A stretch of DNA of 64,000 nt, taken from Gorsachius magnificus. Lineage: Eukaryota; Chordata; Aves; Pelecaniformes; Ardeidae. The notes below the pieces were generated by a model. That model worked only from the letters and a program-made list of their open reading frames with translations. It had not been told where the DNA came from and did no database searches. The DNA is taken from NCBI GenBank assembly GCA_034008185.1, contig CM067084.1, positions 19,310,885 through 19,374,884 of the forward strand, read 5' to 3'. Shown piece after piece: positions 1-12,999 of the stretch (within the stretch, counting starts at the first letter, position 1; each line of letters starts with the position of its first letter). The translations under genes and the position numbers were made by a program.

Positions 1-1045
1 TTCTGCTAAAATTGGCTTTCTAGTCTAAGTACAGCACAGCTGCTGCAGAGCTTGTCAGCCATGGGGCTGAGGCCCACCTTCACAGAAAGACCTGAGGCTC
101 AGTCACCCAGCTGGAGAGTCAACAAAATTCTTCCCACTCAGATGCAAAAGTCCTGGGATCTTCTTGCAGAGGACAGACTACTGACAGGTTGTCTACCTGA
201 ATGAGGGTCCCCTGAGCAAGTTGAGGGCAGAGACGTGGGTACTCAGTGGACTACCAGGGCATGGGCTGGGTAAGGGTATAGATCCTCCTGCATTTCAAAG
301 GAGGGTGACACTCACCAACATTCTAAAATTGAGCTGTGTTGCAGAGTGGTTGTAGGGCTTATCTTGAGCAATAATACTGCAGCTCTGAGTCCGTCGATGT
401 TTTTGGTGCCCGAAGCCCAGCAATGCAGCCTTCCAGCTGCAAACAGAGGGAAATTCTGGATCTTCTCACCTTGTAGAGGGTAAGACTAGCATTTGAAACA
501 GGGGGGACATGAAAAAGATGTGAGGGTGGTGACACTGTTTTCTGGACTGCTGAGGCATGTCAGGGCCCTGAGGGCACCAACAGGCTGTGCAGCCCCTTCC
601 CTCCAACCCCAAAGGCTGCCCTGTGCTCAGGGCCATCCCTGCTGTGGCAGAGCTGCATAACCTTGGGTGATGCTGCTGTGAAACCAGCTAAGTGGTGAGA
701 AACAGCCATGGGAAGCCCCTCTAGGGCACTCCCTCAGCCTGGGAACAGCACTGAAGCTCAGGCTCTTGCATGAGCTCTGTTACCTTGCCCTTTGCTGATC
801 CTGGCTTTTCCAGCTTGGCTTCCTGGCTTAACCTTGGGCTTGCCTTGTCACAGCAGGCTTGCCTGGTGATCTATGGACCGCTGCCTGACCCTGCCTATTA
901 TTGCTGCTTCCTCTCTTCTTGTTTGGGAACTGTGGGACTGAAGTGCTTGCTGGTGAGGTTGCAGCCTGGCATTCACCCTTTGCTTCTGTCTTGGCATCCC
1001 CCAGAGAGCAGCTGGCTCCTGCTGCTCCCTGGCACACCACTTTAA
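1..1045. other. GC-richer block, no recognised gene
   Basis: This stretch is visibly richer in G and C than the kilobases that follow, with many CTG, CAG and CCT words. The part from about 770 to 1040 has repeated words such as CTTGCC, TGGCTT and CCTGGC and is open for 91 codons on the plus strand. The predicted peptide is rich in Leu, Ser and Cys and shows no domain I recognise. The composition resembles an old LTR or other repeat, but I could not find terminal TG/CA ends or a target-site duplication. The left end may continue outside the window. Confidence 0.3.
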
Positions 1046-4000
1046 GAGCTAGTGTGGGAGTTTGACCCTTGAAGAGGTCAAAGCCCCATGGCTACAGCTG
1101 CAGATGACATTTATCCAATGAATCGCGTGATTAAGCTCTTCATGGAAAAAAGATGACTGTGTTTCAAAAAATAAAAATTAATGCTCATTACTAAGACAGG
1201 CTTTCCTATTGTTCTAGCAATTTTGAACTTTTACATATTGAACATATAGATTAGAGAAAAACATCGTTTTGACATGAGATTTCATTAATACCTTGTAAAA
1301 TGGCATTAGTATCTTCATATACCTGGTGGGAATACCAAAAATACTATATTTTAGTATACTGTTTACTTTTTCTATGGATGTCTCCGCTTCAGTGACTTGG
1401 GGGTAGCCTATGTTCAACTAATATTCCTCTGCCATTCTAGCTTCAAGTGAAGTCCTGAACCACTGCTATTTGGTTTCTGAGCACCACACATAAATCGTAT
1501 ACTGTTAAAATTTGTACTCTTTCTGTTGCTCCAGTCATTGTACTGTCCATGTCTTCTTTTGTACAAACCTTTAATCAAGAGTTCTGCTGGATTCAGCTTT
1601 TCAGGAAAACTCAATGAAGGGATTACTACTTTTTTGACCCAGATTGCATTGTGCCATGAGTGAAGCATTAAAAGCTTTTCATCGCTGTCAAAGCTGAGGT
1701 AGCCTTGCACAAAAGCAGAACTTGGACCATTCAGGATGGGGGAACTTTAAAGTCAAAGCTAAATGTAGGTTAGCTGCTTCCACAACTAGGCTATACTTTA
1801 ACTGGTGTTTCTAGGATCACAGTTTTAGACTTTACAAAAATAGACTTTGTTAAAATTTTGGGGGGTTTTTAGGCATTAAAGAATAAAATCTCATTTTGCT
1901 AGTGTGAGGTTATATGAGGTAATCAGGTCCAGCAGGGTCAGCAACAACGCTGTTGGTCTAAGTCTTGGTAGACTCTGTCTTAACATCTTCTCCACTCTCT
2001 GGATGGTTTTACTGAAGGAACTGAATGCTGGAATACCTCCTCTCTGTTTTAAATTCATGTGGCACCCATTTGTGCTCTTAGATTTGTTGAAGTTTAGTAA
2101 CTGCAATCACTGAAATGAATTTCAATGAAGCATATACAAAAGGGGCTTTCCTGCAACTGAGCTTTTTACATTGCAAACTTCATGAGAGACTTTGCCTGAA
2201 TGACTGATGCACATACAATTGAAACTGCTTAAGAACAAAAAGTTGCAAGTGTTTCTTGATATGTCTTTTTTTCCATTATTTTTTTTTCCAGTCTTCACCA
2301 ATCCATTTTGCCTGGAATGTTAGCTCCATAGAAAAGCAGGTTCTAAGAGTGGTCATTCATAACAATATGTAAGAATACGTGTTGTTCCATGTACCGGGTG
2401 TTACAATAATTTCTTTAGGTCCATATGTAGAATTTAAACACTTTTTTTTTCTTCACTGGGAACTTGTATCCAATGCTGTGTGTGAATTTCTAATATAATT
2501 TGCTTTTTGATTGGACATATAAAACATGAAATGCATTCAATTGCATCCTATTTTCCAAATTCATACTCTATGTAGAAATTCCTGCTTTATTTTAGCAAGC
2601 CAAGTCAGTTTTTTTTCGAGATTTTCATTATTTCCATTTAGTTGTGAACACAGAGTTGTGTTATACTTTAGTAAGAGACAAATCTATCTCTGAGGAGGCC
2701 GTTTCCACAATAAGTCTTTAAGAAGGTACACTCTAATAACACAGCCATCTAGTGGTGAAATTGTAACCTGGCCTTTTTGTATGGCTGGACATTTACTTCA
2801 ACACTTGTGGCACCACAAGATGCATCTCCTGGATTAGGATCTCGGATGTGACAATTTTGAAAGCAAATCCTGTGTATATCTAAGTCTCTTGTATGGTGGT
2901 CCATATATTCAGGTAAAATTCATCTCAATATACTTAAGGCACAAAAATTCAATATTCAATTCACGGTAATTTTTTGAAGTGTTAGCAAATGTGAGTAGTT
3001 TTTTTCTTGGTTTGGTAGTTTGGTGGGGTTTTTTTTTGCCAATGCTTCATCATTTTCCACCTACAAAGTGCTTTAACTACTATAATAAGTTTTTACCTAA
3101 CTCTTTGACCTCACAATTTTAATCTCTTATTCAAATCCTTCCATTTTTCACTGCATACTAGGCCCTGTTCAATTAATTTCCTCTTTCCAAACTGTTATGA
3201 CTGAGCAGTCAAAATCTGTGAATGCATAATCTACCAAAGCAACTTGCTGCTTCAGTGAGCCCCACCTGACTGTTATTGTTGTATTTTCCCCTACCTGTAG
3301 GCCAGTAAGTATGATCTTTGCCATGACCAGTAAAAGGCCACAGGTTTTGTGTTGACCTGATAGCTCAAGCTCTCAGGAATTGTCTGTGCTTGCTTTAGCC
3401 TGACCTGCTTTTAGCTAGTTTTAATAATTCTCTGTTGGTCTAGTGATTAATGCCTAGCTTACTTTAGATAGGCCTTGTGAATAACTTTTACTGTAAAGTT
3501 CTGAGATACCACGGTATTCATTCATTGACTAAGGAGCCATAGCCCCTTATGGCAAATAAAGCTGAGGGAGGCTATTGTGCAACTTTCAAACTTTAGCTGG
3601 GAACCAGGGAAAGAAGCAGACTGTGATAACAAAGCATGTAAAAATAGCCCCAGAAGGGCTCCTGTACATACACCTTAACTAAAGCCCCAATTAGAAATAA
3701 CTCAGAATGCTGATGACCTGCTGCAACAGTTTCCCTCTCTGCTTGATGGAGATTGGTGCCATCAACCTTGTGACCCAAAAGACATGTGAATGGTGAGCAT
3801 AACACCAAAGAAAAGCAGTAAGTGTTGAATAACAGTTTTAATGACATCACCAGTAAGGCTTTTCAGTGTGAATTTGGACTATGAGTTATTATTACTGCAG
3901 ATAGATTAATCAGTTGGCAGTATTTTAATTAGACTGTTAAGATTATTTTTAGGTTAAAAATAAATTCTCGACTCCATATATAACATTATGTTCTTTTTTG

Positions 4001-5504
4001 TCCATAATAGCTCTTTGAGTATAGCAAACCCATAACGGGCACTATCTCCTCTACATCAGAACTGAAAAGACCTATTTTATCCTTTCATTTCATTTCATCC
4101 TTTCACTATTCCTGAAAACGCAATTAATCTGCAAGACCTGTCCATACTAGCTTCCACCTATTGAATAGTTAAAATCGATTATATAGCACATCCATAGTAA
4201 AGGAGAAAAGACTGGAAGAATATTTTAGACTGTAAAGCACTTGTTTTTGTTGGTTTATGAAATCCATGGAATAAAAATTATGTCTTCTATGAGATCTGTA
4301 ATGCCAATTGTCTCTCATTTGACAGAATTTGTCATCATAAACATCATTTACGTCTTCTATCAATTGGGGACATAAGTGACAACACTAAATATCAAGTACT
4401 GATCTCCCTGAATTATATCTTGCGTTGATATAATTTCATCAGCCCAAATATATCATTTGGGGTCTAAAATGACTGGGATGTTAAAAAATATTTTTTGAAA
4501 AATCTCATCCTTTGTGTGAAATGCAATGTTTGTTATAAATTCCACAGCTGTATACAGCTGGGTTATTGTATCTTGACTGCAGCTTTTTAACTGCTTCAGC
4601 ATTTGAAAATAGATTAAATAAATATAAAATTAAATCAATCCTTCAAAAAATGAAAGTCTATATAGTATCCATGAGGAGGAAAAAAAGTTAAGAGAAAATT
4701 ATTTTCAAGAATAAACTAAGAATTTGGGGTATGAAAGGCAGTTCCATCATTATGCAGACCACCAGGAGTCACAAAGCCAGTATGTGTAGCTCTTGTGAAT
4801 ATTAAGATTTTTTTTTAACATTTTCTTAGTGTCTTCTTAACACTTTCTAGATGCTTGAAAATATCTCTTGTTGTGTTCCTAAGGCAAGTAGCATGAATTC
4901 TATCCAATATTTCAAGAAGGAGCCATTAACATGTGATTTGTCATGCCCAGTAAACTCTTCCTTCTGGAAATGCTTTGCCAGAACCTTGCTTTGCATTTGC
5001 AATTGCTGTCATAATGAATAATGTGTCATCTTTTTTCTTTGTTTTTTCCCCTTTGTTTTTTTCAGGTTTTGCTGGTTCTGAAAATTATTGCCTTTTAGGA
5101 CTCCAAGTAATAGATGTATTAGCTTTTATTCTGAATATATAATAAAGAGGCAGCTATGCAGATAGTTCACAAAAGACATTAGGATTTTTTTGCCTCCAAA
5201 CTTTCATAGCACTATCTTTTACTTTTGCATTCTGTTTGCCCTCAAAATTATGGGAAAGAGTTTAAAAAAATTCTAATCCTTTTTTACTGAATAGCAACCA
5301 GGTTTCTAAGATTTGTTGGAAAGCAAATGACTGCTTATTCACAATGATGAAACCACATGCAAAAATTGCCACAGTCTAAATCCGTTGATAAGCAATGTCA
5401 AAGATTTGGTTCTAAGTTCATGCTCCATGTCATAAAATTTTCAGCACTGTAGCACAACTACAGACAGTGTAGTAGTTCTCATGGATTGTCATTACAATAA
5501 TCAT

Positions 5505-5534
5505 CTACCTACCTACCTACCTACCTACCTACCT
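5505..5534. repeat. (CTAC)n microsatellite
   Basis: A perfect period-4 tract of CTAC, about 7.5 units, is visible directly. It is a simple sequence repeat likely to vary in length between individuals. Confidence 0.95.
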
Positions 5535-8261
5535 GCCTTTTGGTCCTGTCTCTGAAACAGAAGAGGGGCAGAGAGTAGGGAGGGGATGGCAGGTGAGGGG
5601 AAAAGTCCAGTATCTTTTAATGCTGTTGAAAATGAAATTGTGACTATATTCTCACACCTTTTCTGTTCTAGATGACATAGTCTAAGTCCCTTAACAGTCA
5701 CTTTTTCTGGAGGGGGGAAAAAACCCAAGCAGCAAACCTATGTCTTGCCAGAAACACAGTTATATAGCAGGAGAGTTGCATGACAGATGAACTTTTAAGT
5801 CTCCTTCACCATAAGGAAGTTAGAAACCAGGGTATTCTGGTTTTCTACTGTTGACTGAGGTAAATTTTCTTCTTAGTAATACAGTATTATCAGCTACTAC
5901 CTGTTAGAGGAAAATATATATTCAGGCCTGAAAGCAAATTTGTCTGGACAAGTGAGAAGTGGGAAATCTGTTTAGCAGAAGCTTCCTGAGTTCTCAAAAA
6001 CCCTTTAGGATCTGTGGAGTGTCAAAGAGAAGGACTAAGTCAGGGCATTCAGATGATGAAACATGCTGTAGATGCTAGCTTAATAACAACCTGCAAATCT
6101 GTCTCTCAGATTATTCTTTTAGATAAAAGTAACAAAATATATAGAGTGACATTTGTAATAACCTTTTCTTGTTTGCAGTCATATATTTTTTTCTGCATGA
6201 TCCTAAATTCTTTCCTTCTCTAGCTGTCTTTCAGAGGCTTTGGTTAGACTAGCAATTTTCCAGAGTACTATCTTTAAAAAAAAAAAATCCAAAACCATCA
6301 TGAAGCATAACTTGTCTAACAAGTACTCAAGTAGTTTACCCAGCTGGTTAATCCCACTTTCGTGAAACCGATACTAGATAATTTCAGAAACAGAAGGCTT
6401 TTTAAGGTAAATGCAAAATATTCCTTTCTGTTCTGATTCACATGTCAAGTGCTTATATATTACTTCCAGGTCAAACCTTCAGACCAGTTTCTGAAACAGC
6501 ATGGAGAATTAGCATCCCTGTTTTTCCAGTAGCTATTAAAAGTAATGCTCTAGATCAAATCACTAACTCAGGAAATCCTTAAATTCTTATGAGAAGCTGG
6601 AAAAGATTGTTCTTTACTTTCCCTCTTTCTTTTTTCTTAAACAATGACTACTGGCTTTTAAATCAACACAGAGATAAAATGAATCCTTGTCATGACTCTT
6701 AAAAGTTCTTACAATTACTGGAACACAAGATAAAATGGCTTCAGTCCTTTAGCATTAGTTTGGATAATCTAAATGACGACCTTTGTAGTATCAGCAATTA
6801 AAAGACCATATCTATACGCTATCGAGGTCATACCATACTAGAGCATACTCAAATTTGAATTTTTCACTAACAAGGGTTTTTTTTGAGCAAAGTCGTTGCT
6901 AATCTTTGCTCACCATCTTTGATCAGTACAGGTTTACTTTCTCACAAGACCCCACTATTTGTTAGGCTATTGCTTAGAAATTATTTCAAGCAATAAGGCT
7001 CATGTTGCAGCCTCATTCAGCGTGACTGAAATATCAACAGAACCTTTGTCACTGATAACAAAAAAGCAGAGCAAAGATTTACTCTGCATTACTGACTCCT
7101 ATTATTTAGAAAAAGCCTTATTGGCCTGTTGGGATGTCAGTGGACTGCTTCATAAATTTCCATAATGATTCCCCTACCCATCATTATGATTAGCAGTGCC
7201 AGTTGTTACAGGTATTTTCTTCTTTTAAGGCTAATGCAAATGCTTTGCTCCTTAGGAGTAATTTCTCAATAATGTTCCTAGAGCGGAGCACAGCTACAAA
7301 ATATTTTCACCCATAGACAGTTTTCAAGATCTGGTATTTTTTAGAAGCTACACTACCAAAAAAGCGTTTTACTAAACTGCTTAAGAAAACTCTCTTTAGT
7401 CCAGCTGCATGTGCTTGCACTTGCAGTTTGAGAGCAGTCATTTTTATCCTTGACTCAGGTGTGCATCCTGACCCCCGAGCGAGGGAATCCTTCCCTTTTG
7501 GCCAGCTGAATATTGAATGTAGCAGCTGCAAAAGCACAAAACAAGAGATTATAACAGGGACTGCCTGAGACAACAGATCCTAGCTCTACTCAGAACTAAG
7601 AAAAAACAAATATTTGGACTACAATCTTCCATAGCTACATGGAAATCCTTGCCTATTCCTTTTATCTTTATTGAGATTTAAAGTGCTCTCTAGAACCAAG
7701 AAGCATTTGTTCTGTTGAAACCAATGAATTTTCCTTGAACACTGGATTCTGAAAAGATAATTTTTTTTATATTTACAATTTTTCTTAATTATAGCAATTT
7801 TCTAACAGATATGGTATGTTTGTATAGATAAAGAGTTCACTTGTTACTGACAAACATAACTACATTTATGTCTATTGCTTTTAAGGACTACACAAGGAAC
7901 ATGGATTTGAAAATTAATATGTTTTATGGGTTCTCTTTCCCTTGATAGAACAAGTAATTTTTAAAGAAACCCTTAAAGGGATGTAAGGATGTGCTAGGGC
8001 TGAAAACTAGACAGAACTTTGAGATTAATCAGCTTGCACCTGAAGCTTGCACTTCAAGCCAAACTAGCATTCATTAAAACACCGGTGGTAACAGGGGATT
8101 TCTTTAAACAGAAAACTTCAAACAAAATATAAACAAATACAGGATTATTTTCTACCCAAAACTCCACCCTGCTCTCCTTTTCCCTCTGTTCATTAATTCC
8201 GATGCCTGCCCCCAGCAATTCTTTGCAAGTCTCCTTATCCACACCTGTGATGTGTGTTTCC

Positions 8262-8291
8262 GGGGGGGGTGGTGGGGTGGTGGGGTGGTGG
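8262..8291 (+). repeat. G-rich tract with G-quadruplex potential
   Basis: The tract is a run of eight G followed by alternating GG and GGGG blocks separated by single T. The long first run can supply two G-tracts, so four runs of three or more G with short loops are available on the plus strand. That fits the usual G-quadruplex pattern. No gene is evident next to it. Confidence 0.7.
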
Positions 8292-9314
8292 TGACTGCCA
8301 AGCTGAAGATCTTCAGATGCTTTCAGAAAGGAAGATGACTCCTTTCCCTTCAGGAAACGTTGCCTGCCCCAGAGATGGGTTGACTTTCTCTTTCTGGGTG
8401 GTTGTTATATGCAAAACCAAGTATATGGCTACAAGCAAGTTAGCAAGACCCTTTCTGTCGCAGCAGGATGCTAAGGTAATTGTATGACGAATCTCATGTC
8501 TTTTCTTTTAAAAGAAAATCTATATCATTAAATTTAATTTAAAATGTGCAGTGAGGTCTGTAATGACGAATAGATCTTTCTGTGTTTTTGATATGAGCTG
8601 CTGGCTTTAATGGCATATGATACTCCTATAAGTTCTGAAATGATGATAGAGATGAGGTAGTATGAAAAGGGATTAGGCAGTGTTTGCATTAACCTTTTGC
8701 CTTAAACTTTGTGCGCCTCCTGGGAATTCCCAGATTGTTTATTTTGTTTTGCATAACTTAAACTGGAAAGTGCCAGTGTTGAAATGTGTCCTGAACAGGT
8801 TGCGGTTAGAAGTCTTGCTGCTTCTGAATGCTCTGTCTCAAAGGATGCAGTAACCTCTTGAAAAATAGAGCAGTCACTTTATTGGCAGCTTGGTGTTTCA
8901 GGGTAGAGTCTCTGAGCGGAGCTGGCAATCTCTCTGCAAGCAATGAGAGATGAAAGAAATTAATAATGGAGAAAAAAATAGCAGTCATAAAATTATTTGG
9001 TGAGTTGCTAACCCAAACGTGTCAAAAATTGGGTGCTTTGGAGATACTAGATGTTATTTTTGTGTAGTACAAATTGTAGGAGTGGAGTCAGATGAATGCT
9101 TTATCACAGAGGACAGTTCATAATCATCTGCCTTATAATAGCCAAATAGGTATCTGAGAAACTGAAAGCACTAAAAAGGTTTGTTTTCTCTTGCTCTCTA
9201 AACGTTTATATCAATTTGTTGATAGATTATAGTGCTTGGCTGAATTGAGCTCTGATGAGATGGTTTCTATTAGAATACTAATTTTTTTTTTTTTTTGGTA
9301 TGCAATATCATCTG

Positions 9315-11650
9315 AGAATCATAGAATCATAGAATCACCTCGGTTGGAAAAGACCTTTAAGATCATCGAGTCCAACCGTTAACCTAGCACTGCCATCCCA
9401 CCACTAAACCATGTCCCTAAGCACCTCATCTATCCTTCTTTTAAAGACCTCCAGGGATGAGGACTCCACCACCTCCCTGGGCAGCCCGTTCCAGAGCCTG
9501 ACAACCCTCTCGGTGAAGAAGTTTTTCCTAATGTCTAGCCTAAACCTGCCCTGGTGCAGCTTCAAGCCATTCCCCCTCGTCCTATCATCTATTACCAGGG
9601 AGAAGAGGCCGACCCCCACCTCGCAGCCTCCTGTCAGGTAGTTGTAGAGGGCGATCAGGTCTCCCCTCAGCCTCCTCTTCTCCAGACTAAACAACCCCAG
9701 TTCCCTCAGCCGCTCCTCGTATGACTTGTGTTCCAGACCCCTCACCAGCTTGGTTGCTCTCCTCTGGACCTGTTCCAGCAAGGCAACATCTTTCTTGTAG
9801 TGAGGGGTCCAAAACTGAACACAGTATTCAAGGTGCGGCCTCACCAGCACCGAGTACAGGGGCACGATCACTTCCCTACTCCTGCTGGCCACACTATTCC
9901 TGATACAGGCCAGGATGCCATTGGCCTTCTTGGCCACCTGGGCACACTGCTGGCTCATATTCAGCCGGCTGTCAATCAGTACCCCCAGGTCTTTTTCCAC
10001 CAGGCAGCTTTCCAGCCACTCTTCGCCAAGCCTGTAGCGCTGCATGGGGTTGTTGTGACCCAAGTGCAGGACCCGGCACTTGGCCTTGTTGAACCTCATA
10101 CAGTTGGCCTCGGCCCATCGATCCAGCCTGTCCAGGTGCCTCTGCAGAGCCCTCCTCCCCTCCAGCAGATCAACACTCCCACCCAGTTTGGTGTCATCTG
10201 CAAATTTACTGAGGGCACACTCAATCCCCTCATCAAGGTCATTGATAAAGATATTAAACAAGACTGGCCCTAGAACTGAGCCCTGGGGGACACCGCTTGT
10301 GACCGGCCGCCAACTGGATTTAGCTCCGTTTGCCACGACTCTCTGGGCTCGGCCACCCAGCCAGTTTTTAACCCAGCGAAGAGTACATCCATCTAGGCCA
10401 TGAACTGCCAGCTTCTCCACGAGAATGCTATGGGAGACTGTGTCGAAGGCTTTGCTGAAGTCCAGGTAGATAACATCCACAGCCTTTCCCTCATCTACCA
10501 GGCGGGTCACCTGGTCATAGAAGGAAATCAGGTTGGTTAGGCAAGACCTGCCTTTCGTGAACCCATGCTGACTGGGCCTGATCCTCTGATTGTCCTCCAT
10601 GTGCCTGGTGAGCACACTCAAGATGAACCGCTCCATAATCTTCCCCGGTACCAAGGTTAGGCTGACTGGTCTGTAGTTCCCCGGATCCTCCTTCCAGCCC
10701 TTCTTGAAGAGAGGCGTCACATTTGCCAACCTCCAGTCATCTGGGACCTCCCCTGTTCTCCAGGACTGCTGATAAATGATAGAGAGTGGCTTGGCAAGCT
10801 CCTCTGCCAGCTCCTTCAGCACTCTTGGGTGGATCCCATCCGGCCCCATAGACTTGTGGATGTCCAGGTGGCATAGCAGGTCAAAGACTGCTTCCTCCTG
10901 GATTATGGGGGGTTCATTCCACTCTCTGTCCCCATCTTCCAGCTCAGGAGGCTGGGTACCCTGGGGATAACTTGTCGGGCCATTAAAGACCGAGGCAAAG
11001 AAGGCGTTGAGTATCTCAGCCTTTTCCTCATCTTTAGTGGCAATGTTCCCCCTTGCATCCACTAGTGGATGGAGGTTCTCCCTGGCTCTCTTTTTGCTGT
11101 TAACATATTTATAAAAACTCTTCTTATTATCCCTTACAACAGTGGCCAGGTTAAATTCCAGCTGGGCTTTTGCCTTTCTAATCTCCTCTCTGCATAACCT
11201 GACAAGATCCCTGTACTCTTCTTGGGTTGCCTGCCCCTTCTTCCAGAGCTGGTAAGCTCTCCTTTTTTCCCTTAGTCGCACTAGTAGTCCTCTGTCCAGC
11301 CAGGCCGGTCGTCTTCCCCGCCGATTCGTCTTACGGCACATGGGGACAGCCTGGTCCTGTGCCTTTAAGACTTCTTCCTTGAAAAACACCCAGCCTTCCT
11401 GGACCCCTTTGCCCGTCAGGACTATCTCCCAAGGGCCTCTCCCAACCAGCGTTCTGAGCAGGTCAAAGTCTGCCCTCCGGAAATCCATGGTGGCGGTCTT
11501 GCTGACCCCCTTCCTTACCTCACCAAAGATCGAAAACTCTACCATTTCATGATCACTAAGGCCTAGATGATTTCCAACCACCACCTCTACCACCAGTCCT
11601 TCTCTGTTAGTGAACAGGAGGTCAAGCAGGGTATAGGGGTAGTCCACTCA
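9315..11650 (-). mobile_element. CR1 LINE copy 1, 5'-truncated, with open RT frame
   Basis: This is a CR1 non-LTR retrotransposon read on the minus strand. Its 3' end lies at 9315 and consists of two ATTCTATG-type units plus a partial one, the hallmark of the avian CR1 3' terminus. A short 3' UTR (about 9315-9403) precedes the stop codon of the ORF2 remnant. The element ends upstream at about 11650, inside the endonuclease domain, so it is a 5'-truncated insertion. A T-rich run (about 9280-9297) lies just outside the 3' end. No clear target-site duplication was found, which is usual for CR1. Confidence 0.95.
9404..11647 (-). CDS. CR1 ORF2 fragment: end of endonuclease domain plus reverse transcriptase
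   Basis: A 747-codon frame without internal stop or frameshift encodes the C-terminal part of the CR1 ORF2 protein. In complete elements this protein nicks genomic DNA and copies the LINE RNA at the nick. Residues 1-40 hold the end of the AP-endonuclease-like domain, with the SDHE motif at 31-34. The reverse transcriptase follows: GPDGI near 268-272, NYRPVSL near 324-330, the first catalytic Asp in LDFSKAFD at 395-402, [11 protein letters not shown] at 451-461, and the catalytic FADD box at 482-485. The frame ends with the usual CR1 C terminus. The start Met sits at the truncation point and is fortuitous. Most of the endonuclease is missing, a couple of hundred residues, so the copy cannot be autonomous. 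Intact RT residues and an open frame suggest a recent insertion. Confidence 0.93.
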   Translation of the reverse strand: MDYPYTLLDLLFTNREGLVVEVVVGNHLGLSDHEMVEFSIFGEVRKGVSKTATMDFRRADFDLLRTLVGRGPWEIVLTGKGVQEGWVFFKEEVLKAQDQAVPMCRKTNRRGRRPAWLDRGLLVRLREKRRAYQLWKKGQATQEEYRDLVRLCREEIRKAKAQLEFNLATVVRDNKKSFYKYVNSKKRARENLHPLVDARGNIATKDEEKAEILNAFFASVFNGPTSYPQGTQPPELEDGDREWNEPPIIQEEAVFDLLCHLDIHKSMGPDGIHPRVLKELAEELAKPLSIIYQQSWRTGEVPDDWRLANVTPLFKKGWKEDPGNYRPVSLTLVPGKIMERFILSVLTRHMEDNQRIRPSQHGFTKGRSCLTNLISFYDQVTRLVDEGKAVDVIYLDFSKAFDTVSHSILVEKLAVHGLDGCTLRWVKNWLGGRAQRVVANGAKSSWRPVTSGVPQGSVLGPVLFNIFINDLDEGIECALSKFADDTKLGGSVDLLEGRRALQRHLDRLDRWAEANCMRFNKAKCRVLHLGHNNPMQRYRLGEEWLESCLVEKDLGVLIDSRLNMSQQCAQVAKKANGILACIRNSVASRSREVIVPLYSVLVRPHLEYCVQFWTPHYKKDVALLEQVQRRATKLVRGLEHKSYEERLRELGLFSLEKRRLRGDLIALYNYLTGGCEVGVGLFSLVIDDRTRGNGLKLHQGRFRLDIRKNFFTERVVRLWNGLPREVVESSSLEVFKRRIDEVLRDMV

Positions 11651-12999
11651 AAAGCTCCATATAGATGGGGATTGATATTATGTAAAACATTATTTTTCAA
11701 CTATCAGTTAACAGTCATGCACCTGGATGTAATGCACTACCTACTGTTCCACAGAAACAAGGTTTTTGTTTAATCTTCAAGAATAGACTGCACCACGGGT
11801 CTTTTAAGATTTCTAATGGAGAGGTCTCGTTTGAGGGTATGTCTATTGGGATACTTGCTAACTGCCCTGGAAGAGCACAAACCAGTGTATTCTAGTACAG
11901 GGCTTGATGCAGTTTCAGCCAAAGCCGTGGACAATTTAGAGATACAGATAAGATGAAAGAAAGCAAAATCTCCAGAGGTGGTGATATGCCTGTTCATAAA
12001 ACAGGTGTCTGTGAAGTGGCACGCGTGATCATAGAGGTGGTCTGTTCCAGGGAACTGTGGAGCTCTGCATAGAGGTGTGAGAAGTTGTTGGTGTTATAGT
12101 CCTTAACAAAATGTGTCCTGACAGTATCTGCAATTAAGGAAAAAGATCAAAGATTTTTAGTGTAAAGAATAAGCAAGATGCCTATGAATATATTCTGTGA
12201 AAAATGGAGGGAAAAAAAGTTGTGTGTTTTTTTTTTTTTAAAGGATAGAAATAAAGGGATAAAGAAAGAATGGACAAAACTATTAGTTAAGTTGTGGAAA
12301 TCAAAATAAAGCTCATAATTCTTGAGAAATAAAATGAGAATGAGGAAAGACTTAAAGCTGTTACACAGTGAGAACTTGGGTCAAGATCACAAGTAACTTG
12401 GATCAAATCTAGACAACTGATATTTTTGCATGGACACGTACACTGATGTGAAGAAAAAGGCCGCATGCTTGCTGGGAAATGAGTAGCAAAAAAGGGCAGT
12501 CTTAAGACTGACTGTCTTGTAAGTTACTGATGAGACCTCTTGTGTGTACAACTCGTGAGTTGAACTCAAAGTTGAACAATGCTGAAGAAAGATAGCCAGC
12601 ATAATAATAAAATTAAAAGTTTATGTTGTGGATTGAGAGAAAAATAAACTATTTGGTTTTCTTAGTTTGGTATAATACCAGTTGAAGAGGGAATGTGACT
12701 TCTAAAGTCCAAGAGGGGAAAGTTAGTGGTGGTTAAGGTAAAGGACAGTTATGATGGAAAAGCTAACTGTTACAGTCTCCACAAACACATTCAGGCTGAA
12801 CACTGGAAGGCAGTGGAGAAGGTGGTGAAATGCTTTTGTGAATGGAGTGATGAGGGCACCCATCTTAAAAATGTTAAGCTGGGGTGGGATCTTTTGGCAA
12901 AGGGATTATAAAATCTGTTTGCCACATTTGATGGACTAAAGGATCATAAATGTAACATCACAGGAGAAATGGAAATGTTCACTGTAGCGTTTTGGAGGC
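11651..12999. other. AT-rich DNA without recognised gene
   Basis: I see no gene and no clear repeat. Open frames are under 80 codons. Short purine-rich and T-rich runs occur (for example a T run near 12227-12239). Confidence 0.6.

Larger units (their letters stand above)
1046..9314. other. AT-rich intergenic or intronic DNA
   Basis: I see no gene here. Every open frame is under 100 codons and none gives a recognisable peptide. Notable small items are an AATAAA at 3555-3560 that closes a moderately GC-rich stretch (3240-3600), a 16-bp perfect palindrome at 4545-4560, a CTAC microsatellite at 5505-5534, an A12 run at 6276-6287 and a G-rich tract at 8262-8291. A T/G-rich run lies at 2999-3038. 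Confidence 0.6.

Noticed and set aside
2745..2755. CCATCTAGTGG as a CTCF-type site
   Set aside because: Only about 9 of 14 positions fit the CTCF core, so it is not supportable.
9728..10273. 181-codon plus-strand frame
   Set aside because: It is the antisense of the CR1 reverse transcriptase frame.
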